In this document: piece by piece, positions 1 to 9,322 of the stretch
How positions within the stretch are numbered: the first letter of the stretch is position 1
Layout of the letters: every line of letters starts with the position of its first letter
DNA from: Candidatus Phycosocius bacilliformis
GTDB taxonomy: Bacteria; Pseudomonadota; Alphaproteobacteria; Caulobacterales; Aquidulcibacteraceae
Direction: 5' to 3'
DNA: 64,000 nucleotides
Assembly: GCF_003112735.1 (NCBI RefSeq)
Contig: NZ_BFBR01000005.1
Span: 1 to 64,000, forward strand
Notes under the pieces: generated by a model
Told to the model about the DNA's origin: nothing
Database searches by the model: none
What the model saw: the letters and a program-made list of their open reading frames with translations, nothing else
Made by a program: the position numbers and the translations under genes

Positions 1-47
1 ATGACAACGGGCCTCAAACCCGATCCCGGCACGGTCGTACCAACGTC

Positions 48-81
48 GGCAATTTGGTGGGCGGCCACCCACCAAATTGCC
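48..81. repeat. perfect inverted repeat (14-bp arms)
   Basis: Arms GGCAATTTGGTGGG (48-61) and CCCACCAAATTGCC (68-81) are exact reverse complements around a 6-nt loop. The arm shares the TTTGGTG core with the composite elements at 724-911 and 15510-15749. It could be the terminator hairpin of a gene lying left of the window; a frame open from base 1 to a stop at 82-84 runs through it, but I cannot say whether that is coding. Confidence 0.6.
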
Positions 82-118
82 TAACCAGCCCAACCATACT
101 GACACATCACAAACAGAC

Positions 119-708
119 AATCCCGGACGGCGATAGCCGATCCGGGACCTTGTGGTGCACATGCGCGAGCAGGTCCCCGCTCTTCGCTTCGCTTCGGCGG
201 GGATGACATCGTTTAGAGTTGGTTGCATTTATAAATGGGTGTCATCCCGGACGGCGAAGCCGATCCGGGACCTTGTGACGCACGTGCGCGAGGAGGTCCC
301 CGCTCTTCGCTGCGCTTCGGCGGGGATGACATCGTTTAGTTAAGTCAGCCAATGAAATGTGGTGTCATCCCGGACGGCGATAGCTGATCCGGGACCTTGT
401 GCCGCACATGCGCGAGGGGATCCCCGCTCTTCGCTGCGCTCCGGCGGGGATGACATTGTTTAGAGTTGGTTGCATTTATAAGTGGGTGTCATCCCGGACG
501 GCGCAGCCGATCCGGGACCTTGCGGCGCACGTGCGCGAGGGGGTCCCCGCTCTGCGCTATCGCTCCGGCGGGGATGACATCGTTTAGTTAAGTCAGCCAA
601 TGAAATGTGGTGTCATCCCGGACGGCGTTAGCCGATCCGGGATCTCGTTGCGCAGCAAAAGCGTAAGGAGGTCCCCGCTCTTCGCTGCGCTTCGGCGGGG
701 ATGACATC
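119..708. repeat. tandem array of five palindromic intergenic repeats
   Basis: Five ~100-bp units start with TCCCGGACGGCG at about 121, 245, 368, 492 and 616, a period of 123-124 bp. Each unit has two hairpins: CCCGGA/TCCGGG around the first 30 bases, and TCCCCGC/GCGGGGA near the right end. Whole units are bounded by GTCATCC and GGATGAC. Spacers alternate between two types (one with GGTTGCATTTATAA, one with AAGTCAGCCAATGAAATG), giving a 247-bp higher-order duplication. Units of this GTCATCCCGGA type are scattered in many alphaproteobacterial genomes. Short open frames within the array are repeat-encoded and not believable as genes. Confidence 0.9.
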
Positions 709-723
709 GAAAGAACTTGGAAG

Positions 724-911
724 CGCTTTGGTGCCCATTCTGGTCACCAAACCGCAATTTCAATTGTTCTTGCGACACCTGGGTGGTCAAGTGCGCAGCT
801 TTGCTGCGTCGCGGCGCGATCGGTTTTCGAAGAAAACCGACACTTGACGACCCAGATGTCGCGCTCAAACTCGCACTTCCGCTTTGGTGAAACGCAGGTT
901 TCACCAAAGCG
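724..911. repeat. composite palindromic element, copy A
   Basis: The element begins CGCTTTGGTG (724-733) and ends with the reverse complement CACCAAAGCG (902-911). Inside are nested inverted repeats: a TTTGGTG...CACCAAA hairpin at 727-750; 15-bp arms 779-793 and 841-855 (one mismatch) around small hairpins, including CGGTTTTC/GAAAACCG at 821-839; and a perfect 15-bp-arm hairpin at 879-912. The first ~50 bases match copy B at 15510. No coding capacity is evident. The remaining bases up to mfd (913-995) show nothing I recognise. Confidence 0.6.
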
Positions 912-995
912 GTTCTAGGTGGAAATCAACAAAGTGCTGTCTCCCCGGACGGCAGGGATGAGACGCGGTTAGGAGAGCATTGGTGGGGTTGGCCC

Positions 996-3900
996 TCAGC
1001 CCATTTCGGTTGCCAGAAATGCCGCCGCGCGCCGGGCCCCTTTCAGGCGTTGTTCAGGTGTAGTCCAATCACCATTGACCACCATTTTGCCGTCTGGACG
1101 CAGGCGGAACAAAGCGGGTTGTTTTTGCACGGCGGCGACCAGTTTCATCGGGTCGGGTGCGGCTTCGGTCCGGAAGGTCAGCACCGCACCTTTGGGACCG
1201 GCGTCCAGCTTGGCAATATGGGCTTTGCGACATAGGGCCTTAACACCGGCAATCTCGATGAGTTGGCGGGCTTCCTCTGGCAAGGGGCCAAAGCGGTCTG
1301 CCAGTTCGGCGGCATAAGAATCCCGGTCTGCATCGCTCTCAAGCTCGCTCAAACGCCGATAGAGCGACAAACGCACATTGAGGTCGGGCACATAATCTTC
1401 CGGGATCAGCACCGCCACACCCAGATTGATCGCCGGTGACCACGAGCGTTGCGACACCACCTCGCCGCCATCCTGCAGGCTCGCGACTGCTTCTTCCAGC
1501 ATCTGCTGATAAAGCTCGACACCGACTTCGCGAATATTGCCCGATTGTTCTTCGCCCAACAGGTTGCCGCCGCCGCGCATGTCGAGGTCATGGCTGGCCA
1601 ATTGGAAACCGGCCCCGAGCGAGTCGAGTGATTGCAGGATTTTGAGCCGCTTCTCAGCCCCCAAAGTCACCGGCTTTTCGGCTGGGACTGTCAGATAGGC
1701 ATAGGCGCGGGTCTTGGAGCGGCCAACCCGGCCCCGCAATTGGTACAATTGGGCCAGACCAAACATGTCAGCCCGCCAGGTAATCAGCGTATTGGCCCGG
1801 GGAATATCCAGCCCGCTTTCCACAATCGTGGTTGAAATCAGCACATCCTGCACGCCCTCATAGAAGCCCGTCACAATCGGCTCCATCTGGGTCGGGCTCA
1901 TCTGACCATGGGCGACAGCATAGGTCATTTCGGGCACCATCTCGCGCATGAAGCGTTCAATCTCTTCAAGATGCTCAACCCGCGGGGCGACGAAGAAGGC
2001 CTGTCCACCGCGATATTTCTCCCGCAGCAAAGCCTCGCGAATGGTGATCGGGTCCCACGGCGTGACATAGGTGCGCACCGCCAAGCGATCCACAGGCGGG
2101 GTGGCAATGATCGACATTTCCCGGATGCCGGCCAAAGACAATTGTAAGGTGCGCGGGATCGGCGTGGCCGAGAGGGTCAACACATGCGTATCGGTGCGCA
2201 ATTCCTTGAGGCGCTCTTTGTGCTTGACCCCGAAATGCTGTTCTTCATCCACAATGACGAGGCCCAGATCGCGGATCGACAGGTCTTTGGCAAAGACGGC
2301 ATGTGTGCCGACCACAATATCAACCTTGCCATCGGCCAAGTCGCGCTTGGTATCGGCCAATTCCTTCGCGCTGACCATGCGGCTGAGCTGGCGCACCCGG
2401 ATCGGCCAGCCACGGAAGCGTTCGGAGAAGGTCTTAAAGTGCTGGCGCGCCAATAAAGTGGTGGGACAAACCACCGCGACTTGTCGACCGCTCATCGCCA
2501 CGACAAAGGCTGCCCGCAGGGCGACTTCGGTTTTGCCAAAACCAACATCGCCACAGATCAGCCGGTCCATTGGATGGCCCGCGGCCAGATCATTGAAGAC
2601 ATCCTCAATGGCCGACAATTGATCATCGGTCTCATCCCATGGGAAGCGGGCGCAGAATTCATCATAATCGCCTGAGCCTGCCAGAATGGGCTCTGAGACT
2701 TTGGCGGCACGCGCTGCGGCAATTTTGATGAGCGCTTCGGCCATATCCTTGAGGCGCTGCTTGGCCTTGGCCTTGCGGCCCTGCCACGCCACCCCGCCCA
2801 GCTTATCAAGCAGAGCGGTGGCGTCTTCTGAGCCATAGCGGGAGACCAGTTCGATGTTTTCCACCGGCAGGAACAGCTTGTCGCCACCGGCATAAATCAG
2901 CTCAAGGCAATCATGAGGTGCACCCTGAACATCCAAAGTGCGCAGACCCTCATAGCGACCAATGCCGTGATCAATATGAACCACCAAATCGCCAGCCGAC
3001 AGACTGCCTGCTTCCAAGATTACGCTGGCTGCCTTGCGCCGTTTGCGGGCCCGGCCCAAACGTTCACCCAGAATGTCTTGCTCACTCAGGATGGCATAAT
3101 CTTCTGCCACAAAACCGCGCTCGAGCGGCAGAACAGCCAGACCGATCATGCCGGGCGGGATCAGGGCGATGGCCTGTGCATTGGGCACAGCATAGAGATT
3201 GGCCATGCCATGCTCTTGCAGCACATGGCCCAATCGCTCGGCTGACCCATCGGTCCACGCCGCCAAGATGGGTTTGATGCCTTGTGCGGCCAGAGCCTCT
3301 ACGTGCTGGCGGGCCGCGTCCCACACATTGACGCCTTCGCTGGCCCGTTCTGCGGCAAAGCTGCGCCCCGCTTTCGCACCGGTCTCGACCAGAAGCTGGC
3401 CGCCTTGGGCTTCGTCAAAAGCGCTGAGGCGGCGCACATCATGGCGGGCAAGTTCGGTCTCAATTTCGGCCAGGCTTGTGTAAAGCCGCTCGGGCGGCAG
3501 CGGGTGGTAGGGGCTTGAGCCTTTTGGCGGCGGCACGCGGCGCGCTTCATAATAATCTGCCACTTGGGCGGCCCGTTCAGCCGCAGCATCAAGCGCATGG
3601 GGATCAAGACTGATCAAAGCCCCCTGCCCGACATAGTCGAACACAGTCTCCATACGGTCATGGAACAAGGGCAGCCAATGCTCCATCCCATTGCGGCGCA
3701 CCCGTTTGGTCACCGCTTCATACAAGGGATCGCCCTGGGCTGCGCCGAACAGCTCCAGATAGCCCAAGCGAAACCGGCTGGCTGCGGCTTCATCAAGGAT
3801 GGCTTCTGAGACCGGGGCCAACACCACTTGGTTTAACTGATGGGTCGAACGCTGGGTTTCCGGGTCAAAGCTGCGAATGCTTTCCAATGTATCGCCGAAC

Positions 3901-4463
3901 AGATCGAGGCGGACAGGTTCAGGCAATTCTGGCGGGAACAAGTCGATCACCCCGCCACGAATGGCAAAATCACCCCGTTCACGCACAATCGCGGTGCGGG
4001 CATAGCCATTGGCGGCAAAATAAGCCTGAATAATCGCCATATCGAGGATCTGGCCCGGCTTGGCGGCAAAGGAAGCCGCGGCCAGACGCTCACGCGGGGG
4101 GACGCGCTGCATCAGGGCGGCCCCGGTGGTGATCACCAAAAGGGGTGGGTCATCCGGCTTGCGCCTTATCAAATGGGTCAGCGTCGACAGCCGCGTCGCG
4201 CTGATCTCCGGGGCGGGCCCCACCCGGTCATAGGGCAGACAATCCCAGGCCGGCAAACGCACCACGCGCAGGTCTGGGGCAAAAAACGCCAGAGCCGCCA
4301 CAAAGCTGGACGCTTGAGCATCATCGCGCGCCACATGCAGGCTTACCCCGCCACGCGCCTTGGCCGCCCGTCCAATCAGGCTCGCATCATAGCCTGCCAC
4401 AGCTTGGGTGACGCGCAGATTGCCTGCGGCATGAGCCAGGGTGTCAAGGAGGGTTTGGGGCAT
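996..4463 (-). CDS. mfd: transcription-repair coupling factor Mfd
   Basis: Mfd is a cytoplasmic DNA translocase that removes RNA polymerase stalled at lesions and recruits UvrA. The 1155-aa product has the usual family length. In order: UvrB-like N-terminal region (to ~350), RNA polymerase-interacting segment (~480-560, including GDLVVHIDHGIGRYEGL), RecG-like helicase with Walker A GDVGFGKT (~638) and DEEQ box (~737), the GGGNLLGEEQSG region, and the C-terminal TRCF domain. I start at ATG 4463 (MPQTLLDTLA) rather than the longer TTG frame to 4541, because family proteins begin near here; no strong ribosome binding site decides it. It is divergent from the chemoreceptor gene. Confidence 0.96.
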   Translation of the reverse strand: MPQTLLDTLAHAAGNLRVTQAVAGYDASLIGRAAKARGGVSLHVARDDAQASSFVAALAFFAPDLRVVRLPAWDCLPYDRVGPAPEISATRLSTLTHLIRRKPDDPPLLVITTGAALMQRVPPRERLAAASFAAKPGQILDMAIIQAYFAANGYARTAIVRERGDFAIRGGVIDLFPPELPEPVRLDLFGDTLESIRSFDPETQRSTHQLNQVVLAPVSEAILDEAAASRFRLGYLELFGAAQGDPLYEAVTKRVRRNGMEHWLPLFHDRMETVFDYVGQGALISLDPHALDAAAERAAQVADYYEARRVPPPKGSSPYHPLPPERLYTSLAEIETELARHDVRRLSAFDEAQGGQLLVETGAKAGRSFAAERASEGVNVWDAARQHVEALAAQGIKPILAAWTDGSAERLGHVLQEHGMANLYAVPNAQAIALIPPGMIGLAVLPLERGFVAEDYAILSEQDILGERLGRARKRRKAASVILEAGSLSAGDLVVHIDHGIGRYEGLRTLDVQGAPHDCLELIYAGGDKLFLPVENIELVSRYGSEDATALLDKLGGVAWQGRKAKAKQRLKDMAEALIKIAAARAAKVSEPILAGSGDYDEFCARFPWDETDDQLSAIEDVFNDLAAGHPMDRLICGDVGFGKTEVALRAAFVVAMSGRQVAVVCPTTLLARQHFKTFSERFRGWPIRVRQLSRMVSAKELADTKRDLADGKVDIVVGTHAVFAKDLSIRDLGLVIVDEEQHFGVKHKERLKELRTDTHVLTLSATPIPRTLQLSLAGIREMSIIATPPVDRLAVRTYVTPWDPITIREALLREKYRGGQAFFVAPRVEHLEEIERFMREMVPEMTYAVAHGQMSPTQMEPIVTGFYEGVQDVLISTTIVESGLDIPRANTLITWRADMFGLAQLYQLRGRVGRSKTRAYAYLTVPAEKPVTLGAEKRLKILQSLDSLGAGFQLASHDLDMRGGGNLLGEEQSGNIREVGVELYQQMLEEAVASLQDGGEVVSQRSWSPAINLGVAVLIPEDYVPDLNVRLSLYRRLSELESDADRDSYAAELADRFGPLPEEARQLIEIAGVKALCRKAHIAKLDAGPKGAVLTFRTEAAPDPMKLVAAVQKQPALFRLRPDGKMVVNGDWTTPEQRLKGARRAAAFLATEMG

Positions 4464-4581
4464 GGGGAAAGGAATCTCGTGCAGATTGCGTGTGGCGATA
4501 TAGCTGTGGCCTGCAGGCTTGGCGAGGCCAGCTTGCTGCAATCAGATCCATGTCGGGCCGTGGCAGCAAACGAAACTCAGA

Positions 4582-4601
4582 TTGACACATTTTGATGTCA
4601 A
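4582..4601. promoter_or_regulatory. operator-like inverted repeat
   Basis: TTGACA and TGTCAA (4582-4587 and 4596-4601) form a perfect 6-bp inverted repeat with an 8-nt spacer in the divergent mfd/chemoreceptor promoter region. The left arm also reads as a sigma70-type -35 box on the plus strand, but no convincing -10 follows. The binding protein is unknown. Confidence 0.3.
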
Positions 4602-4690
4602 TTCGATTGAAGTTTTTACGCCCTCTTTACGCGACCAGCCTATTCATTTTGATGCATCGAAGAATGATTTCGGAGGATTGTGCGGAAATC

Positions 4691-6190
4691 ATGGCATGGC
4701 TGACTCCTACCCCCGGCACACAAACCTCTGACGACCGTGCTAAGCTCGCCGCCATCGACAAAGCCCAAGCAATTATCGAATTTGCACTCGATGGCACTAT
4801 CCTGACAGCCAATGAGAATTTTCTTCGCGCGATGGGCTATCGACTCGATGAGGTCCAAGGCCGCCATCACCGCATGTTTGTGGACCCCGATGAAAGCGGC
4901 ACAGAAGCCTATCGCAATTTCTGGCTTCAGTTGCAGGCTGGGAACGTGCAGCGGGCAGAATATAAGCGCGTGCGCAAGGATGGTGGTCCAATCTGGATTC
5001 GGGCCGATTATTGCCCGCTGCTGGATCGGCGCGGCAAGCCAAGCAAGGTCGTCAAATTCGCCACCGATGTCAGTGATGAAAAATTGCGTGCGGCCAATTT
5101 TGAAAGCCAAATCGCAGCCATCCACCAATCTCAGGCCGTGATCGAATTTGCGCTAGACGGGTCCATCATCACGGCCAATGACAATTTTCTGCGCACGGTT
5201 GGTTATGATTTAAGCGAAATCATCGGCAAACACCATGCGATCTTTATGCCGCCGGAAGACGCCCAGACCGAGGCTTATCGCGCCTTTTGGGATGCGCTCC
5301 GTCACGGTGAATATCGCAGTGACCAATTCCGCCGCCTTGGAAAGGGCGGCCGGGAAATCTGGATTCAGGCCAGCTATAATGCCATCCGCGATATCGGTGG
5401 AAGGCCGTTTAAAGTGGTGAAATTTGCCACCGACATCACCAGTCATGTCGAAAAGCAACGTCAGCGTTCCCACGTCCACGCCCAGATTGATCAAGACCTC
5501 TCGCGCATCAGTCACGCCGTCAACACCGCCGCCCATGTGGCCCATCAAGCCTCGGTGTCGTCTGAGCAGACCTCGGTCAATGTGCAGGCGGTTGCAGATG
5601 GCGCAAGCCAGCTTGCCCAATCGGTGCATGAAATCGGCACGCAAGTCCATGTGGCCCGCGATGTTTCCAATCAGGCTGTCGCGCAGGCAGAGCGGACCAG
5701 TGAGGTCGTCACTGGTCTATCACAGGCTGCCCAGCGCATTGGTGATGTGATCGAGCTGATCAGCAAGATTGCCTCCCAGACCAATCTGCTGGCCTTGAAT
5801 GCCACCATTGAAGCTGCGCGGGCGGGCCCAGCGGGCAAGGGCTTTGCTGTCGTGGCGTCGGAAGTAAAAACCCTGGCGGACCAGACCTCCAAGGCAACAG
5901 GCGATATCGCAAGCCAAGTTGCCTCCGTGCAAAGCTCAACGGGCGACGCGGTGCACGCCATTGCCGCGATCACCCAAGTCATCGGCTCGATCAATGAAGT
6001 CTCTGCAGCGATTGCCGCCGCGGTCGAAGAGCAATCTGCCCTCACCGACGCCATGTCATCCAATATGGCTGTCGCGTCGCAGAGCGTGCAGGCCATCTCG
6101 AGCCGGATGGCTGATATTGCCGACTCAACCGATCAGATCAGACAGGCCACCGAACAGGTCCGCCAGGCCTCAATCGGCCTGGCATCCTGA
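4691..6190 (+). CDS. soluble PAS-PAS methyl-accepting chemotaxis protein
   Basis: The 499-aa protein has two consecutive PAS domains (~20-130 and ~140-250) that are clear duplicates: both contain QAxIEFALDG and KVVKFATD motifs. A C-terminal MCP coiled-coil signalling domain follows (~260-499), with the hairpin tip [19 protein letters not shown] at ~358-376. No transmembrane segment follows the chosen ATG, so it should be a cytoplasmic receptor feeding CheA/CheW. ATG 4691 is chosen because GGAGG lies 14 nt upstream; an upstream in-frame ATG at 4592 is less likely. After the tip the usual [11 protein letters not shown] reads [11 protein letters not shown]. No other chemotaxis gene is in the window, so the signal sensed is unknown (PAS domains of this type often bind haem or flavin). 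Confidence 0.9.
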   Translation: MAWLTPTPGTQTSDDRAKLAAIDKAQAIIEFALDGTILTANENFLRAMGYRLDEVQGRHHRMFVDPDESGTEAYRNFWLQLQAGNVQRAEYKRVRKDGGPIWIRADYCPLLDRRGKPSKVVKFATDVSDEKLRAANFESQIAAIHQSQAVIEFALDGSIITANDNFLRTVGYDLSEIIGKHHAIFMPPEDAQTEAYRAFWDALRHGEYRSDQFRRLGKGGREIWIQASYNAIRDIGGRPFKVVKFATDITSHVEKQRQRSHVHAQIDQDLSRISHAVNTAAHVAHQASVSSEQTSVNVQAVADGASQLAQSVHEIGTQVHVARDVSNQAVAQAERTSEVVTGLSQAAQRIGDVIELISKIASQTNLLALNATIEAARAGPAGKGFAVVASEVKTLADQTSKATGDIASQVASVQSSTGDAVHAIAAITQVIGSINEVSAAIAAAVEEQSALTDAMSSNMAVASQSVQAISSRMADIADSTDQIRQATEQVRQASIGLAS

Positions 6191-6197
6191 TCAAATC

Positions 6198-6575
6198 TTA
6201 TAAGCGCTCGGAAAAATAGACCGCCAGCTTATTGCCATCGAGATCACGGAAATAGGCAAAATCGCCGAAGGCCCCGCGTGGGCCGGGTTTGCCTTCGCAT
6301 GTGCCACCCAATTCCAAGGCTTTGTTGTAGAGCGCGCTGACCTGTTCGCGGCCATCCAACTGAATTGCGATCATATTGCCATTGCCAATGGTGGCAGGCT
6401 GTCCATCATGGGGTTTGGTAACCATCAGCATGGCCCCCTCCGGCAGTCGATAGATCAGACCTTGTGAAGTCGGCATCAATGGCTTGCCGCCGATTTCGCC
6501 CAAAAGCGCGGTATAAAAGGCGGTTGCTTTGTCAAAGTCGTTGGTACCGACGCACAGATAACCGATTTTTGCCAT
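6198..6575 (-). CDS. VOC/glyoxalase-like family protein
   Basis: A 125-aa single-domain vicinal-oxygen-chelate protein: it opens with MAKIGYLCVGTNDFDKATAFY, has GGKPLMPTSQGLIYRL and ends FRDLDGNKLAVYF, the typical beta-alpha-beta-beta-beta pattern with a closing D(L/P)DGN motif. Family members include glyoxalases, dioxygenases and antibiotic-resistance proteins; substrate cannot be read from sequence and the full metal-ligand set is not evident. It converges on the chemoreceptor gene, 7 bp apart. Confidence 0.8.
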   Translation of the reverse strand: MAKIGYLCVGTNDFDKATAFYTALLGEIGGKPLMPTSQGLIYRLPEGAMLMVTKPHDGQPATIGNGNMIAIQLDGREQVSALYNKALELGGTCEGKPGPRGAFGDFAYFRDLDGNKLAVYFSERL

Positions 6576-6645
6576 GGTGTTGTCTCCCTGTTGTGGGTCA
6601 CGCTTGTGCGACCCATGGTCAGCCGCGTCAAGCAGGCAGATCGGG

Positions 6646-6682
6646 CAAAAAGGGGCTGTGGACGGCGACCGTCCACAGCCCC
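6646..6682 (-). terminator. intrinsic terminator
   Basis: A perfect 14-bp stem (GGGGCTGTGGACGG / CCGTCCACAGCCCC, 6652-6682) with a 3-nt loop is followed, reading the minus strand, by TTTTTG. It lies 28 bp after the stop of the exported-protein gene at 6711 and should end that transcript before the VOC gene. Confidence 0.8.
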
Positions 6683-6710
6683 ATTCACATATTGTGAGCA
6701 GATGGTCTGC

Positions 6711-7163
6711 CTATTTGAGGACGAGTTCCTGCAACTCCATCGACCCCATCAATTCGCGCATCTTTTGACGCGACGCGGAGGCTTCCTCAGCAGCGCGGGC
6801 GGTCTGAGCCATGTAGGCGTCAAGCTTTTTGCCAAAAGCTTCACGCTCCGCAATGCTGCCGTAATCCTTATACTCAATCATCAACACGAGGTCAGGCTCG
6901 CCATTGCGGGCATTATTGACGCTCAGGACCTTGTAACTGAGAACCACACCCTCTTTCTTGGCAAACTCCTGCCGCTTTTTCCAATTCCCAGACAGATAGT
7001 CCATATAATTCTCAAATTGGCCGGGCAGCACTTTGATGTAGGAGATTTCATAGACCGAACCGGGCTTATAGCTCGACTCCTGCGCCATTGCGGGGACACT
7101 TGCCCCAAACACCAATGTCAACGCTAAAGCTGCCCCCGCAGCCAGACGCGCAAGCTTATTCAT
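6711..7163 (-). CDS. exported protein of unknown function
   Basis: A 150-aa protein with a clear Sec signal peptide (basic MNKLARLAAG, hydrophobic stretch, cleavage after AMA-Q near residue 27). The mature part (YEISYIKVLPGQFENYMDYL ... DLVLMIEYKDYGSIAEREAF) looks like a ferredoxin-like dimeric alpha/beta-barrel fold of the NIPSNAP/Dabb kind, but I do not recognise a named family. It has its own terminator downstream, so it is probably monocistronic. Function unknown. Confidence 0.7.
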   Translation of the reverse strand: MNKLARLAAGAALALTLVFGASVPAMAQESSYKPGSVYEISYIKVLPGQFENYMDYLSGNWKKRQEFAKKEGVVLSYKVLSVNNARNGEPDLVLMIEYKDYGSIAEREAFGKKLDAYMAQTARAAEEASASRQKMRELMGSMELQELVLK

Positions 7164-7287
7164 CCTGTTTTCTCCAATCCTTTTGGTGACTTAGCTCTTG
7201 GTGAGCAGCACCAGTAACAGGCGCGTGAGGATTGGATGCAAGGCGTGATCAAAAATGTTTCTGATTAGTAGCAGGCAAAGGTCCTGC

Positions 7288-7944
7288 TTAAGGCGTCCCG
7301 ACCAGAACAACACCGACCAAGATTGCGGCATAGTGCAAACCGGCCGCAGCCACGACATGGCCGTGCCAAATTGCGCGACGGAACTTCAAGCCTTTGGCCG
7401 CGTAAAACAGGGTTCCCACCGAATAAACGACACCTCCGGCGGCAAGAAGCCACAGCGCAACAGCCGGAACTTCACTGACCATCGGCTTGATCGCAATGAC
7501 CACCATCCATCCCAAAGCCAGGTAAAGAAATACCCAGATGGCTTTGCCCAGCCCCGGCAAAAACATCTTTCCAGCCATGCCGAGACCGGCCAACACCCAC
7601 ACAGCACTGGTCATGCCGATTGCCCACGTGCCGCTTAACGCCTGCGTGGTGAAGGGCGTATAGCTCGCCGCGATCATCAAAAAAATGCCGGCATGATCGA
7701 GACGGCGCAGAAACGGCTGCCAAGATGGCTTGGCAAAATTATAGGCCAAGGAAAAAGCCAGCATGGCAATCAGGCCCAACGCATAGATGGACACAGCCGC
7801 GACCTTGCCCAACATGGCGTGATTGACCGCCAGCCCCAGCGCCAGACCGCCGCCAAACAGCGCCAAAGTCAAGCCAGTCAAATGAACGATCAGATCGGCC
7901 CGCCGGGCCCACAAAGTCGGATAATGATCTTGTAAAGATACCAT
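7288..7944 (-). CDS. TrhA/hemolysin III family membrane protein
   Basis: A 218-aa polytopic inner-membrane protein with about seven predicted transmembrane helices, matching the bacterial PAQR/hemolysin III (YqfA/TrhA) family in length. Typical pieces are ARRADLIVHLTG at the N terminus, RLDHAGIFLMIAASYTPFT in the middle, FRRAIWHGHVVAAAGLHYAAI near the C terminus; the conserved histidines (RLDHAGIF, WHGHV, GLHY) are those that line the metal site in PAQR proteins. The name hemolysin is historical; lytic activity should not be assumed. Confidence 0.85.
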   Translation of the reverse strand: MVSLQDHYPTLWARRADLIVHLTGLTLALFGGGLALGLAVNHAMLGKVAAVSIYALGLIAMLAFSLAYNFAKPSWQPFLRRLDHAGIFLMIAASYTPFTTQALSGTWAIGMTSAVWVLAGLGMAGKMFLPGLGKAIWVFLYLALGWMVVIAIKPMVSEVPAVALWLLAAGGVVYSVGTLFYAAKGLKFRRAIWHGHVVAAAGLHYAAILVGVVLVGTP

Positions 7945-8001
7945 AAGATCAGTCTAACCCAGACAGACCGTCTCGTCAGCCCATTTCGCGAGGGGGCGCG
8001 C

Positions 8002-8283
8002 TCAACTTGTCTGACGAATGGTTTCAACCGTGAAGCTGAGGGCCTGCAGGCGGTCCATCACCGGGCTTTGGAAACGGTCAGGAACTGGGACTTGCCCAAC
8101 GATCCAATAATAGACGTCCCAGTCTGCCTGGTCGAGCAAGGCTTCAAAAGCCCCCAAATCTGCCTCAGAGGCAGTTGCCAAATGCTGATCGGCAAACGTG
8201 CCCATCAGAAAGTCATGCTCGCGAAAGCCCCGCCGCCATGCACGATAGCGCAATTGCTTGATCCTGGTTTCACGGTCCTGCAT
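8002..8283 (-). CDS. sdhE: FAD assembly factor SdhE
   Basis: SdhE attaches FAD covalently to the succinate dehydrogenase flavoprotein. The 93-aa product has the diagnostic N-terminal RRGFREHD (residues 17-24; consensus RGxxExD), followed by the small helical bundle ending DWDVYYWIVGQ. I start at ATG 8283, preceded by AGGAG at 7 nt; the longer open frame upstream is only an antisense extension. It is divergent from the SDR gene. In many alphaproteobacteria sdhE sits near recG and mfd; mfd is 3.5 kb away here, recG is absent. Confidence 0.92.
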   Translation of the reverse strand: MQDRETRIKQLRYRAWRRGFREHDFLMGTFADQHLATASEADLGAFEALLDQADWDVYYWIVGQVPVPDRFQSPVMDRLQALSFTVETIRQTS

Positions 8284-8460
8284 GCCAAAACTCCTGTCGC
8301 AGGTGCTCATATAGCGCGCCTGTGGCAGGAGGGGACTCTTGACCACAGTCAGGATGTGTCGTTGGGTGGTCGACGATCCGACCGGAGTATCGGTCGGCAC
8401 GACCGGCTTGAGCACAAAGTCGGCGAAGACCTTGTGGGCAGGACCAGACAGGACGTGATT

Positions 8461-9267
8461 ATGAGTGAATCGCGCGGACGAAAAACCATCTTCATCACCG
8501 GCGCGGGCTCGGGCATTGGTCGGGCAACCGCACTGCATTTTGCCCAACGTGGCTGGTATTGCGGCCTCTATGATGTGAATGCAGCGGGCCTTGCGGAGAC
8601 CGCAGCCCATATGCCGGTTGATTCATTCTGTACGGGCACTTTCGACGTCCGGGATCGCCATGGCTGGAGCAATGCAGTCAGCCAATTTGGTGATGCCACG
8701 GGCGGGCGGATGCATGTGCTATTCAACAATGCCGGGATTGGCAAGCACGGCTGGTATGAAGACATCGATCAAGACAGTGCCGATCTTGTGGTGGATGTGA
8801 ACCTCAAGGGCGTGATGAATGGGGTCTATGCCGCCCTGCCCTTGTTGGAGACCACACCTGGTGCACGCATCATCAACACATCCTCCACCGCTGGTCTGAT
8901 TGGTGCGCCCAAGCTGGCGGTCTATACCGCCACCAAATTTGCGGTCCGCGGTTTAAGTGAGGCATTGGATGTGGAGTTCTCGCGCAAGAACATCCGGGTG
9001 ATTGCGCTGTGTCCATGGTTTGTCGACACCCCCATCCTCGACATGGTGGAAACACAGGGGTCCAATTCGCGCGAACGCCCCGCAATGAAGGGCATCGAGA
9101 TTTATCCGGTGGAGATGGCAGCAGCACGCACATGGGACGCGGTCCATGGCGATGATGTTATCGTCAAAGTTGGCAAGGCCGCAGAGCGCGCCCATTTCAT
9201 GAGCCGCTTCCTGCCAAAGTTCCTTGCCAAGCAAATGCGCAAGAGTGTGCTCATCGACCCGAATTAA
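8461..9267 (+). CDS. short-chain dehydrogenase/reductase
   Basis: A 268-aa classical SDR: nucleotide-binding TGAGSGIG (residues 14-21), NNAG (~90), catalytic Ser in INTSSTAG and YTATK (YxxxK). Substrate is not predictable. The ATG at 8461 follows AGGA at a suitable distance; the open frame extends upstream to 8068 but that part is antisense to sdhE. The 3' side ends at a bidirectional terminator shared with the convergent cell-wall hydrolase gene. Confidence 0.88.
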   Translation: MSESRGRKTIFITGAGSGIGRATALHFAQRGWYCGLYDVNAAGLAETAAHMPVDSFCTGTFDVRDRHGWSNAVSQFGDATGGRMHVLFNNAGIGKHGWYEDIDQDSADLVVDVNLKGVMNGVYAALPLLETTPGARIINTSSTAGLIGAPKLAVYTATKFAVRGLSEALDVEFSRKNIRVIALCPWFVDTPILDMVETQGSNSRERPAMKGIEIYPVEMAAARTWDAVHGDDVIVKVGKAAERAHFMSRFLPKFLAKQMRKSVLIDPN

Positions 9268-9322
9268 GGGCCGAACAGGCCAGATGCTGGGAAGGCAGTT
9301 TGTAAATCCTGCCCCTTGCGTC

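Noticed and set aside
1-84. Possible 3' end of a gene entering from the left
   Set aside because: A frame is open from base 1 to a stop at 82-84, but it runs through the hairpin at 48-81 and codes no recognisable motif.
152-587. Two ~60-codon frames inside the repeat array
   Set aside because: They consist of the tandem repeat units in another frame; no ribosome site, and the product is repetitive.
593-907. Minus-strand open frame of 104 codons over element A
   Set aside because: Runs through palindromic non-coding repeat sequence; no family features.
8284-8610. N-terminal extension of sdhE
   Set aside because: Antisense to the SDR gene region and upstream of a good ribosome site and the canonical SdhE start.
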